Position numbers and translations under genes: made by a program | In this document: positions 27,070 to 36,705 of the stretch, in pieces | Numbering within the stretch: position 1 is the first letter of the stretch | Layout: each line of letters starts with the position of its first letter | Notes under the pieces: generated by a model | Database searches by the model: none | Told to the model about the DNA's origin: nothing | The model's input: only the letters and a program-made list of their open reading frames with translations | Source: Okeania sp. KiyG1 | GTDB lineage: Bacteria; Cyanobacteriota; Cyanobacteriia; Cyanobacteriales; Microcoleaceae | NCBI RefSeq assembly: GCF_014132355.1 | Contig: NZ_BLZO01000037.1 | Span: 1-38,604 of the forward strand | Reading direction: 5' to 3' | Length of the DNA stretch: 38,604 nucleotides

Positions 27070-27764
27070 ATTGAATACAAATTTAAAAATTCATGCTATT
27101 CAAATCCTTTGTTTATCCTAGTTAGTAACTCCTGAATTCTGTTTGCGGAGCATGACTGAGGAAATTCTAAATTCTAAATTCTAAATTCTAAATTCTAAAT
27201 TCTGAGTTACGAATTTAAAAATTCATGCTCTTCAAATTCTTTGTTTATCCTAGTTAGTAACTCCTGAATTCTGTTTGCGGAGCATGACCTAGGAAATTCT
27301 AAATTCTAAATTCTAAATTCTAAATTCTGAGTTACGAATTTCAAAATTCATGCTCTTCAAATTCTTTGTTTATCCTAGTTAGTAACTCCTGAATTCTGTT
27401 TGCGGAGCATGACCTAGGAAATTCTAAATTCTAAATTCTAAATTCTAAATTCTGAGTTACGAATTTCAAAATTCATGCTCTTCAAATTCTTTGTTTATCC
27501 TAGTTAGTAACTCCTGAATTCTGTTTGCGGAGCATGACCTAGGAAATTCTAAATTCTAAATTCTAAATTCTAAATTCTGAGTTACGAATTTCAAAATTCA
27601 TGTTATTCAAATCCTTTGTTTATCCTAGTTAGTAACTCCTGAATTCTGTTTGCGGAGCATGACTGAGGAAATTCTAAATTCTAAATTCTAAATTCTAAAT
27701 TCTAAATTCTAAATTCTAAATTCTAAATTCTAAATTCTAAATTCTAAATTCTAAATTCTAAAGC
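27070..27764. repeat. 125-bp tandem array, five units, with heptamers and palindromic motif
   Basis: The motif GTTTGCGGAGCATGAC occurs at 27141, 27273, 27398, 27523 and 27648: spacing 132, then 125 three times. Each unit holds TTCAAAT(T/C)CTTTGTTTATCC, TAGTTAGTAACTCCTGAATT, the GCGGAGCATGACCTAGGAAA motif and 4-5 AATTCTA heptamers. After unit 5 the heptamer run extends to about 14 copies and stops just before the kinase stop codon. The 132-bp interval has one extra heptamer. Confidence 0.95.
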
Positions 27765-29495
27765 TTAGATGATTACTCTTTCTGGAAACCAAACAGTAAA
27801 TGTAGAACCTTGCTCTGATTTACTTTTAACATAAATTCTTGCCCCCATCCTTTCACACAAACGTTGACATATTGCCAACCCTAAACCAGTACCACCATAT
27901 CGACGAGTCGTAGAAGCATCTGCTTGAGTAAAAGGTTTAAATATATGCTTTAACTGGTCTTCTGTCATGCCAATACCAGTATCAGACACCCGAAAAACTA
28001 TGTAATTATTTGAATTATTAAACGACTGTAAGTTTTGATTTTGAGAACTTTTCACCTTCTTACTTACTCTTTCCACACTCAAAGTAATCAAACCATCTTG
28101 TGTAAACTTAGCTGCATTACCCAATAAATTTATCAGTACTTGTCTGACTTTTGGCATATCAGCATACATTGTACCTAAATTTTCTCCTAACAGTAATTTG
28201 AAGCTATTACGGTTTTTTTCTGTGAGATTTTTTGCTGTACCAACTACATCTTTAACTAACTGTTCAACTTCAATACTTTCTAAATAAAGTGTTACTTGAC
28301 CTGCTTCAATTTTGGAAATGTCTAAGATATCACTAATCATTTCTAGAAGGTGTTTACCTGCAATCTTAATTCTATCTAGATCCGGCATAAAGTCTTCATA
28401 TCCTTCTTCTTCAGCTTCTTCATGAAGAATTTCACTATATCCAATAATAGCATTTAAAGGTGTACGAAGTTCATGACTCATGGTGGCTAAAAAAGCACTT
28501 TTAGAACGGTTTGCTGCTTCTGCTCTCAGTTTAGCTTCCTGGAGTTGTTCAGTGTATTTTGCCACCTTACCAATTAATTCATTGAGAGATAAGGTTAATT
28601 GTCCTATTTCATCTTCTGTAGTGACAGGAAGTTGTAGCTCAAAGTTAGCTTCTTCTGTCACTTGTTGGGCAACTTTGATGATATCTTTAAGGGGAATCAC
28701 GATGGAACTGCTGGTATAAATAGCCATTATTACTGCAATAATTATCGATAGTAGTAGGCTACCTATTAATATTTTAATTCCTAATGCTTCTGCTTTTTGA
28801 TAATCTCTAAATCCTTGTTCTACTCTTTGATTAAATAATGTAGTTAACTTTTCTGAATCTTGTGATAATTTTTCTAGTTTTATTACTACTTCACTATTAG
28901 TAATTTGACTAAGTGATCTTGATGATAAACTCTCTACTTCTGTTGTTTCAGGAGCAGTTTCTACTTGTTTTTCAGGAGGAATTTGTTTAATTTCTTGAAC
29001 TAAATTTTCTAATTTTTGAATATAGACTGCTACAGGGTTAAAATAATTATCGATAAATTCTTGAAGCGGAACATAGTATTTTTTATGCAGACTTTTATCT
29101 TCGACTTTTGGTATTAATTGAAGTTGCTTGAAAATAGTATTAATCTCATAAATACTTGATAATTCTTGGGATATTTTTGCTTCTAAAACTTTCCGGTCAT
29201 TAACTAATTTTGGCCGCTCTTTTTGAATTATATTCACCTTCAATGCTTTTGTTGTGAGTTTCGTGAGTAAATTTACCTGTGCTTGGGCCTGCTCTATTTG
29301 TTCTCTAATTTGATGTTTATAATTCAACTCAAATATTCGCCCTGTCAGTACTCCTAAAGTAGCAACGGCGATCGCTAATATATAGCCAAAACTTATTTTC
29401 TTTCTGATTCCTATGCTACTAGACAGATTTTTCGATCCGGTTTTCTCTCGGATTGTAGACTGTTTTTCTGATGTAGAAGTTAAAGACATCTGCAC
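27765..29495 (-). CDS. Membrane sensor histidine kinase with HAMP domain
   Basis: 576 residues. Membrane helices at about 36-52 and 239-262 enclose an extracytoplasmic helical sensor of about 185 residues. HAMP domain about 264-316 (PLKDIIKVAQQV...DEIGQLTLSLNELI). DHp domain with FLATMSHELRTPLNAIIGYSEIL, phosphoacceptor His about 341. ATPase domain with N box INLLGNAAKFT, G1 VSDTGIGMT, F box FKPFTQAD and G2 GGTGLGLAICQ, all intact. It ends WFPERVII. No receiver domain is fused and no response regulator is in the window. The catalytic half is the closest relative in the window to the two degenerate modules of the ClpB-N fusion. The right end of a tnpB element lies 39 bp upstream of the ATG, so its promoter may have been altered. 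Confidence 0.95.
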   Translation of the reverse strand: MQMSLTSTSEKQSTIREKTGSKNLSSSIGIRKKISFGYILAIAVATLGVLTGRIFELNYKHQIREQIEQAQAQVNLLTKLTTKALKVNIIQKERPKLVNDRKVLEAKISQELSSIYEINTIFKQLQLIPKVEDKSLHKKYYVPLQEFIDNYFNPVAVYIQKLENLVQEIKQIPPEKQVETAPETTEVESLSSRSLSQITNSEVVIKLEKLSQDSEKLTTLFNQRVEQGFRDYQKAEALGIKILIGSLLLSIIIAVIMAIYTSSSIVIPLKDIIKVAQQVTEEANFELQLPVTTEDEIGQLTLSLNELIGKVAKYTEQLQEAKLRAEAANRSKSAFLATMSHELRTPLNAIIGYSEILHEEAEEEGYEDFMPDLDRIKIAGKHLLEMISDILDISKIEAGQVTLYLESIEVEQLVKDVVGTAKNLTEKNRNSFKLLLGENLGTMYADMPKVRQVLINLLGNAAKFTQDGLITLSVERVSKKVKSSQNQNLQSFNNSNNYIVFRVSDTGIGMTEDQLKHIFKPFTQADASTTRRYGGTGLGLAICQRLCERMGARIYVKSKSEQGSTFTVWFPERVII

Positions 29496-29533
29496 TGGTA
29501 TTCCTTGGCCATAATCATACAGTATATTTTATT

Positions 29534-29618
29534 GTGACATACTCCCACACTAAGCTGGCACTATAGTGTAAGCTCTCTCGTTTCGTAGCCCTGCCATTGC
29601 ATCGGGCAAGCGCGTGCT
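29534..29618 (-). ncRNA. Putative omega-RNA / right end of tnpB element 2
   Basis: On the minus strand the element ends in GTGTGGGAGTATGTCAC at 29534, the same terminus as element 1 (16000), preceded by a hairpin region. The adjacent bases 29533-29514 would be the guide. They lie in the upstream region of the histidine kinase. Inferred from the family; the nuclease gene is damaged. Confidence 0.5.
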
Positions 29619-30877
29619 TTAAAGACGTCTGGGCCCTACCGCCCTATTTTTGATATTTATCGCGGCATTTAAGTCGCGGTCTATTACTATGCCGCAGTAC
29701 GGGCAAGAATGAGTTCGTATGTTTAATTCTTTATCGACTTTTTCACCACAATTTGAGCAATTTTGGCTGGTATTTTTGGGATTTACTCCTATAGTCTTCA
29801 CCTCCAGCATTTCCGGCTTTGACAGTTAAAATAGACAGGAATTGTCCCCCAAATCGCATCGTTAATTGATTTACTTAAACGAGTCTTTGCTAGCCCTTTG
29901 ATATTTAAGTTTGCCTCCGGCACGCCGCTCCGCGTCTGGGCGATAACTTCGGCTTTTAATAACAATTCATTGGCTGTTTTGAAATGAAAGTCTTTACGTT
30001 TATCAGCAACTGCTTGGTGCGCGTTCCCTCTCTTGGTCAGCATTCCGCAAGCGAGCTGTCGTCGTCGCGGGGTCGCATCCGCCTTTTTATGTTGTTTGGC
30101 TACAGCTTTAACAGCTTTTAACCATCTTTTACTACCTTTCTTTTTACGAGATAAACGTTTCTTTTGAATCTTTAGTCGCTGCTGATAAGAGCGGTAGTAT
30201 TGAGGGATGGGGATAGATTCTCCTTCACTTGTTACTAAGAATTCCTTTAGCCCCATATCAATTCCCAGGGTGTTTTTTAATTTAGGTTCCACTTTAGTTG
30301 TTAAAGCTGGAACTAATTTGTCTTCTAGGGATAAAGTTACATAATAACCATCTGCTTTACGACTAATTGTCGCTGTTTTAATTTGAAAACTATCAGGTAG
30401 CGGTCGATGTTTAATCAACTTGATGTTGCCTATTTTTGGCAAATTAATTTGATTTTCTTCTATGCAGTCTTGCTTGATTTGAGGATAAGTAAAACTGCGA
30501 TAACGCCCTTTTCCTTTAAATCTTGGTTTTCCTAATTTTCGTCCTTTTTTGTCTGTTTTCAACCATCTATCAAAGGCAAGTTTTACCCGTTTTATGCAAT
30601 CCTGCAGGACCTGAGAGTGAATTAGCTTGTATTCCGGAAATTTGTCTTTGGTATTGACTAAATCTTTTTTTTGAGAGTAATAATTTGGATTATCTCTGAG
30701 TTGAGGAATTGGCGTTACTAAGGGGCAGGCGTTAACTGGACAACGGTTTTCCGACCACCATGAGAATCTTTCACCCAACCTATAGTTGTACTGCCGACGC
30801 AATAATTCTAACCACGTTTCTATGGTGGCTATTTGCTCTTTGTTGGGTCTTAATTTATATTGGTAGGCAGTGCGCAT
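29619..30877 (-). pseudogene. tnpB: IS200/IS605-family tnpB (copy 2), frameshifts and in-frame inserts
   Basis: Closely related to the copy at 14665. The frame from 30877 runs MRTAYQYKLRPNKEQ through LGIDMGLKEFLVTSEGE and LNIKGLAKTRLSKSINDAIWG, then diverges where one extra G is present (GGGGG instead of GGGG, near 29845). Another +1 follows near 29805; the zinc-finger end (NPKNTSQNCSNCGEKVDKE, CPYCG, DRDLNAAINIKNRA) is in the last frame. Two extra stretches are not in copy 1: about 24 residues (DATPRRRQLACGMLTK...) at about 30010-30085 and about 7 residues (RSGVPEA) near 29912-29935, both GC-rich repeats that keep frame. The second lies directly beside the RuvC Glu. The 5-nt difference in end position from copy 1 is minor. 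Confidence 0.87.
30010..30085. repeat. In-frame GC-rich palindromic insert in tnpB copy 2
   Basis: Contains GGTGCGCGTTCCCTC, GCATTCCGCAAGCGAGCTGTC and GCGGGGTCGCATCC. A shorter version (GCGACCCCGCGACGACGCCA, then GCTCGCTTGCGGAACGCG) occurs at 37723-37770 inside the third tnpB at a different place in the gene. Confidence 0.75.
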
Positions 30878-31196
30878 GGTGGAAAATTTCCGGGGTTACT
30901 AACTCTAAATTTATCAATATTTTGAAAATGATATAAATGACTAAGTTGTAATTAGAAAAGTATATAGACTTTCTCGTTCGGATAGGTACAATTTGAGTTT
31001 TTAGGGAGTATGGAACACCAGAGCAGGAAATATAAGCATTTGCAATACACTTCACATTTACTGAGTAATTTTATTGCATTTTTCACTGTACGAGTATTGG
31101 TCAAACAAAAAATATTAATTCTTAGTATAACTATTTATTTTTCTGAAAAATTTTGAGAATATTAACTTAACTTAATTACTGTTACTAATTTATTAC
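30878..31196. other. Gap upstream of tnpB copy 2
   Basis: AT-rich, with no gene. It should hold the left end of element 2. I could not find a left-end hairpin shared with element 1, so the left boundaries of both remain open. Confidence 0.4.
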
Positions 31197-31730
31197 TTAC
31201 TGTTGGCAAAACTTAAATAGATATAAATCATCTGGTAATTCAGAGGCCACGTCTAAATCAACACTTTCAGGAACAAATAAAACCATGCCAAATTCACATA
31301 GTTCAGTTGAACATTTATCTGGTCGTGCAGTAATTCGATAATCGCTGTTTTCTGTGGGAGTAAAAGAGATTACTGGTATCCCATCCTGTTTTTCATCATT
31401 GGCTATCTTTTCGCCCTGTTGATTCTTAAGGGTTAAATTTAAGTCATTACAATTATCATCACATACTCCTAGAATCGTATAGGACGTATCAGAAGATAAT
31501 TTGGCTGTAAAAGGAACTTCTACTCTTTCTTTAACTTTTCCAATAAGTGGCCAGAATACCAGTTTGTTACCAGCTTTTTCTTGTTGTTCTACTGTCTCTT
31601 TCAGCTTACATATTACTTGTTCTTGTTCAACACTAAGTTCTACACTGGCAGCAGTTGCAACCATTGCACTGCCTAATACCAAACCAATTCCACCTAAAAC
31701 TAATTTTTTGGTATCCATTGATTTACTCAA
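31197..31730 (-). CDS. Exported cysteine-containing protein of unknown function
   Basis: 177 residues with a signal peptide (basic MDTKK, hydrophobic LVLGGIGLVLGSAMVATAA, cleavage likely after ATA-A near residue 27-28). The mature part has six cysteines, two in GVCDDNCND and two in KCSTELC, suggesting disulfides, and beta-rich sequence (FTAKLSSDTSYTILG, FTPTENSDYRITA). This layout recalls pre-peptidase C-terminal-like beta-sandwich domains of extracellular cyanobacterial proteins, which is only a guess. Met5 (31718) is an alternative start that gives a cleaner signal peptide. It stands alone, with repeat-rich DNA on both sides, and its frame is intact. Confidence 0.75.
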   Translation of the reverse strand: MSKSMDTKKLVLGGIGLVLGSAMVATAASVELSVEQEQVICKLKETVEQQEKAGNKLVFWPLIGKVKERVEVPFTAKLSSDTSYTILGVCDDNCNDLNLTLKNQQGEKIANDEKQDGIPVISFTPTENSDYRITARPDKCSTELCEFGMVLFVPESVDLDVASELPDDLYLFKFCQQ

Positions 31731-31984
31731 ATAAAGATTTTTAAGTTTACTACAGTCAGGAGTTTAGCATATATCTTGCACAATAAAAATCTTTTATAGG
31801 GAATAGGGAACAGGGAACAGGGAATACCATTTCTCAAAAACTTTTCTATATTTTCTTGAGTAGGGGAGTAGGGGAGTGGGGGAGTGGGGGAGTGGGGAGA
31901 ATTAAACATAAGAATAATTAACATTAACTTACCTGAAAGTAGCAAAAAGGTTATTCGACATAAGTTAATTACTTAATAACTGAT

Positions 31985-32290
31985 TATAGGGAACAGGGAA
32001 CAGGGAATAGGAAACAGGGAGAAATAATTGATAATTTAGGGATAATAATTGATTGGATTTTTGGGGAGATTTCTATTGCTTAAAATTAATCATTAGATAG
32101 GGAAAAGGAAATAGGAAACAGGGAGCAATAATTGATAATTTAGGGATAATAATTGATTGGATTTTTTGAGATATGTCTATTGCTTAAAATCAATCATTAG
32201 ATAGGGAAAAGGAAATAGGAAACAGGGAGCAATAATTGATAATTTAGGGATAATAATTGATTGGATTTTTTGAGATATGTCTATTGCTTT
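31985..32290. repeat. 104-bp tandem repeat, about three units
   Basis: GATTGGATTTTT occurs at 32051, 32155 and 32259, exactly 104 bp apart. Each unit contains AGGGAAAAGGAAATAGGAAA, ATAATTGATAATTTAGGGA and ends near a GAGAT(A/T)TGTCTATTGC motif, related to the TAGACATCTCC ends seen at 26775. Units 2 and 3 are almost identical. Confidence 0.9.
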
Positions 32291-32355
32291 AACAAACAGT
32301 CTCTTAGGTAGCACTTTAACTATCAAGTAATTAATACCAATTTCATAAAATATTG

Positions 32356-32452
32356 CTACTGGACTGTTTCATCTTAAATGGTGCAATAGGAAGTTGGCCT
32401 GAGATTTCTTTACATTCGTTCGCAATGACAAATCTAATGCACAGTCCACTAG
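32356..32452. mobile_element. MITE-like element with CTA(C/G)TGGACTGT ends
   Basis: 97 bp: CTACTGGACTGT at the left and ACAGTCCACTAG at the right, matching at 11 of 12 inverted positions. Contains TTACATTCGTTCGCAATGACA. No coding capacity. Confidence 0.6.
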
Positions 32453-32743
32453 AAGCGTATTAATTATTATATAGGGAATAGGGAACAGGGAATAGGGAGG
32501 AATAATTGATAATTTAGGGAGTAGAGAGTAGGGGGTAGGGAACAGGGAACAGAGAACAGAAAACAGAGAGAAATAATTGATAATTTAGTGATAATAATTA
32601 TTGATTTTATTTTTTTATTTTTTTGGAGATGTCTATTCTGTTTACGAGGTAATTGTTAATTATTAATTATTAATTATTAATTATTAATTGTTGAGTTCCC
32701 CCACTCCCCCACTCAAGAAAATATAAGTTTTTGAGAAATGATA

Positions 32744-35700
32744 TTACTTGGTCTCCATCCAATTTTTTCCAGCATGAATATCTACTATTAGTGGTACTTT
32801 TAAATCTATGGCTTTTTCCATTGTAGATTTAATTACCTGTTCCAACTCTTGCCACTCTAATGATGGAATTTCAAATACTAATTCATCATGGACTTGTAAT
32901 AATAATTTTGCTTGATAATTTGCCAATATTTCATGGAATTTTATCATGGCAATTTTAATAATATCTGCGCTTGAACCTTGAATAGGTGAGTTAGCTGCTG
33001 CTCTTAAAAGTTGAGCATCATTTTGACTTAAACGTTTGAATTCATCTAGGTTAATTTCTTTTGGTTCTGTACCTTTTAAATCTCGGAGAGTTTTAGATTC
33101 AAATTCAAAATAACGCCGACGACCTAATATTGTTTCTACATAACCTTGAGCGATCGCTTGTTTTTTTAACTTCCCTAAATACTCAAATACTTGAGAATAT
33201 TGTTGTTTATATCTGTCTAGAAATTGTTTACTTTCTTTGACGCTTATTCCGACAGACCTTGCTAATTTTTGCGCCCCCATGCCATAAATTACGCCAAAGT
33301 TTATTGTTTTACCGACACGACGTTCATCTGATGTAATTTCTGTTTTTTCAAATAATAGTTTTGCTGTTACAGTATGTACGTCTTGATTATTTTGATAAGC
33401 TTCTATTAATACTGGTTCTTGACTCAAGTGAGCTAATATTCTTAATTCAATTTGTGAATAATCTGCGGCGACTAATAACCAATCATTTTTGGGGATAAAT
33501 GCTTGACGAATTTGCCGAGAAAATTCTGTACCAATGGGGATATTTTGTAAGTTTGGTTCGGAGGAAGATAAACGTCCTGTATCTGTTTGAGTTTGATTGA
33601 AATTTGTATGAACTCTCTGAGTATCTGTACGAACTAATTTTGGTATGGCTTCGACATAGGTAGAAAATAGTTTGTATAAGGTTCGGTGATTTAATATTTC
33701 ATCAATGATGGGATGATGTTGACTTTCTTCTTGTAATTTTTCTAAGACAACTACATCTGTAGAATAACCAGTCTTAATTTTTCGAGATTTTTTCTGATTT
33801 TGATTGAGTATATTAAATAGTAGTTCGCTTAATTGAGATGGTGAGTTTAGGTTTAAAAAATCGCTGGTTTCTGCTCGTTCGATTTGATTTTCAATTTCTT
33901 CTGAGTTCTGTCTTTGCTCTTTTGGTAATTTGGTAACATAAGCTTTTAGTATGGGGCTAGATATTGCTTTTTTTAATTCTTGTTGATTAGTGAATGAGTC
34001 AGTCTCTATATTTTGAATTTCTGTTTTGAGATATTCCTGTAAAATTCGACTATCTACAGTTTCAAAAGCTCTTTTTTCAATAGCTTCTAAATCTTTTTTC
34101 AGTTGAACTGAGAATTTATTGAGATATTCAATATCTATCCTAATTCCCAAATATTCCATTTCTGCTAAAACAGATTCTAATGGCTGTTCTACATCTACTA
34201 ATAATTTGTACAAAGATTTCTCAGGAGGTTTATTTTCATCGGCTTTTTCTAATTCAGCTCTTAATTTTTCTACTAACTGAAACGTTACAAAAACTTGAGC
34301 GCCACAATAGTGAGTAACTTTCAGAATATCTAAGTCAGCAATAGTTTGATTTCTAGAGACCACATCATCATAACTTTTTAAATTTATTCCAGCAGTTCTC
34401 AGATATCTAATATATATTTCTTCCAGACTATGTTTTGCTCCAGGATTTAATACATAACTTGCCAACATTGTGTCAAAAACAACCCCAGCTAATTTAATTC
34501 CTTGACAGCGAAAAACCAATCTATCAAATTTGGCATTTTGAAATACTTTTGGATAATCAGAACTTTCTAAAATTGGCTTTAAAGCCTCTAATACTTTTCC
34601 CTTATCTAGATTTTTTCCTACTTTATGTCCGGTGGGAATATAAGCAATATCTTCTATATTTCTTCCCCAACAACAACCAATACCAACCAACTCTGCATCT
34701 CGCGGTTCTAAAGATGTAGTTTCCGTATCCCAAGCCACGGGAGTCTCATAATTTGTCTGTTCTTTTAAAATATTTACTAACTCCTTTAACTTTTCTGGAG
34801 TATCAATAATTTGAGGTTTAATTTCTGATTTTGTTGTAGTTTGTTGTTGAGCTGCCTTTGTATCTTCTGCACTAAAAAACCAATCATCACTCTCCTCCTC
34901 AACCAAAATATTATCTGATTTTTCTTGTGGTTTATTTTCCGACTCTTCTGGCAAAACTTCAATTCCCGCCACTCCACCAAACTGTTGTTCTAAATGATGG
35001 ATTTGATTTAAGAAATGTTGTAATTCAAACTTTTGCAAAACAGGCTCAATTTCTGAGCGAGAGATTTTTTTGAGCTGCAAATCTTCTATCTCAATATCTA
35101 TTGGAACATTTACCTCAATTCTTGCCATAAACTGAGAATGTTCTGCCTCAGCTTTTCCCTCTTCAAGTTTTTTCTGATTTGCTCCTTTAATTTGAGGTAG
35201 AGAACTATAAATTCCTGCTAAAGAACCATATTCATTCAACAACTTAACAGCCGTTTTTTTCCCAATACCCCTAACACCAGAAATATTATCAGAAGCATCT
35301 CCACAAAGAGCCTTATAATCAACAACTTGAGTCGGTAAAATACCCAATTTTTCCTTAACTTCTTCAGGACCAAACTCTTGAGGAGTACTACCTTTACCTG
35401 CCGCTAAATGTAAAACACTAATACCTTTTTCCACATCTATTAATTGAAATAAATCTTGGTCGCCCGAAAGAATTTTGACCCGAAAACCAGCAGCACTAGC
35501 TTTTTGCGCTAAAGCTCCTAATACATCATCCGCTTCATAACCAGCAACAGTAATTATAGATATATTAAAAGCTTTAAGAATGTCTTGCAAATTTTCCACA
35601 TCAACAATTAAATCGTCAGGTGCTTCTTGTCTATTTGCTTTATAATTTTTGTCAGCTTCATGGCGAAATGTAGGTTGTCCTAAATCAAAAGCGATCGCTA

Positions 35701-35884
35701 AATATTCTGGCTTTTGAGTCTCCATAACTTCCAACAAAGACTTCAGAAAACCAAAACAAACACTGGTGGGAATGCCCGTAGAAGTTTTTAAGCCTCCACT
35801 ACGACTTTTACCAAAAGCATAGTAGGAACGAAAGGCTAGAGAATGGCCGTCAATTAAAACGGCAGTGGAAAAGTTTGTAGACAT
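32744..35884 (-). CDS. polA: DNA polymerase I
   Basis: 1046 residues, slightly longer than usual. The 5'-3' exonuclease comes first (about 1-320: IDGHSLAFRSYYAF, IAFDLGQPTFRHE, GYEADDVLGALA, GDQDLFQL, DYKALCGDASDNISGVRGIGKKTA). An acidic, Gln/Glu-rich linker follows (about 320-360). The 3'-5' exonuclease keeps DTETT and VFQNAKFD, so proofreading is probably active. The polymerase has motif A LVAADYSQIELRI, motif B RRVGKTINFGVIYGMG and motif C LLQVHDELVFEIP. It fills gaps and removes primers in replication and repair. A segment of about 180 residues in the polymerase N-part (EYLKTEIQN...SEEIENQIERAET) is unusually Lys/Glu-rich. A partial copy of the first 330 codons lies just upstream (36040-38604). 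Confidence 0.98.
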   Translation of the reverse strand: MSTNFSTAVLIDGHSLAFRSYYAFGKSRSGGLKTSTGIPTSVCFGFLKSLLEVMETQKPEYLAIAFDLGQPTFRHEADKNYKANRQEAPDDLIVDVENLQDILKAFNISIITVAGYEADDVLGALAQKASAAGFRVKILSGDQDLFQLIDVEKGISVLHLAAGKGSTPQEFGPEEVKEKLGILPTQVVDYKALCGDASDNISGVRGIGKKTAVKLLNEYGSLAGIYSSLPQIKGANQKKLEEGKAEAEHSQFMARIEVNVPIDIEIEDLQLKKISRSEIEPVLQKFELQHFLNQIHHLEQQFGGVAGIEVLPEESENKPQEKSDNILVEEESDDWFFSAEDTKAAQQQTTTKSEIKPQIIDTPEKLKELVNILKEQTNYETPVAWDTETTSLEPRDAELVGIGCCWGRNIEDIAYIPTGHKVGKNLDKGKVLEALKPILESSDYPKVFQNAKFDRLVFRCQGIKLAGVVFDTMLASYVLNPGAKHSLEEIYIRYLRTAGINLKSYDDVVSRNQTIADLDILKVTHYCGAQVFVTFQLVEKLRAELEKADENKPPEKSLYKLLVDVEQPLESVLAEMEYLGIRIDIEYLNKFSVQLKKDLEAIEKRAFETVDSRILQEYLKTEIQNIETDSFTNQQELKKAISSPILKAYVTKLPKEQRQNSEEIENQIERAETSDFLNLNSPSQLSELLFNILNQNQKKSRKIKTGYSTDVVVLEKLQEESQHHPIIDEILNHRTLYKLFSTYVEAIPKLVRTDTQRVHTNFNQTQTDTGRLSSSEPNLQNIPIGTEFSRQIRQAFIPKNDWLLVAADYSQIELRILAHLSQEPVLIEAYQNNQDVHTVTAKLLFEKTEITSDERRVGKTINFGVIYGMGAQKLARSVGISVKESKQFLDRYKQQYSQVFEYLGKLKKQAIAQGYVETILGRRRYFEFESKTLRDLKGTEPKEINLDEFKRLSQNDAQLLRAAANSPIQGSSADIIKIAMIKFHEILANYQAKLLLQVHDELVFEIPSLEWQELEQVIKSTMEKAIDLKVPLIVDIHAGKNWMETK

Positions 35885-36039
35885 TTGATATTGATATTTT
35901 GAGATATCTCTCTATTTTAGCGGGTAGTTTATACTAGCTAATAAGAAAAATCTAAATTACCTTATTTGAATGCTTTTATTGTTAAAAACTTATTTCTATA
36001 GTTGTGAAGTTTATGGATATGGAAATTTATTTCTTTTTC
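35885..36039. other. polA upstream gap
   Basis: 155 bp AT-rich sequence with the presumed polA promoter; a TTGTTAAAAACTT stretch lies at 35979-35991. Nothing else recognised. Confidence 0.3.
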
Positions 36040-36705
36040 CTAACTTTCTGACTCTTCTGACAAAGACTTAATCCCTGCCAACCCACTAAACTGTTGTTCT
36101 AAATGATGGATTTGATTTAAGAAAAATTGTAACTCAAACTTTTGCAAAGCAGGCTCAATTTCTGAGCGAGAAATTTTTTTGAGCTGCAAATCTTCCACCT
36201 CAATATCTATTGGAACATTTACCTCAATTCTTGCCATAAACTGACAATGTTCTGCCTCAGTTTTTCCCTCTTCAAGTTTTTTCTGATTTGCTCCTTTAAT
36301 TTTATCTTAACGTTGGCCCTTGACCCGCGCTCTCCCGTAGGGGAGCTAGGGCATGTTTGCGTAGCATTCCGGAGGAAAAACCAATCAATGTTGCGGTTTT
36401 ACAAATAATCTGTTAGAATGTAAATGTTGAAAATTAGTCAGTAGATGGTGGAAAAAGCGTACAAATTTAGATTTTACCCAACTCCAGAGCAGGAAAGTCT
36501 GTTGCGTAGGACATTGGGTTGTGTGCGTGGTCACTACAACAAAGCTTTAGCAGCTAGAACTACTGCCTGGTATGAGAACAAAGAGCGAGTAAGTTACAAG
36601 CAAACTTCAGCTATGCTTACTTTATGGAAAAAGCAGGAAGATTTAGATTTTCTTACTAAAGTAAGCAGTGTACCATTGCAGCAAGGATTGAGACATCTAC
36701 AAACC

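Larger units (their letters stand above)
31731..32743. other. Kilobase repeat-rich intergenic region
   Basis: No gene found. It contains GGGAGTGGGGGAGTGG runs (31861-31900), a 104-bp tandem repeat (31985-32290), a 97-bp MITE-like element (32356-32452), further AGGGAACAGGGAAT repeats (32470-32570), a lone GGAGATGTCTA end (32624-32634) and TTAATTATTAA heptamers (32655-32690). It separates polA from the exported protein on the same strand. Confidence 0.7.
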
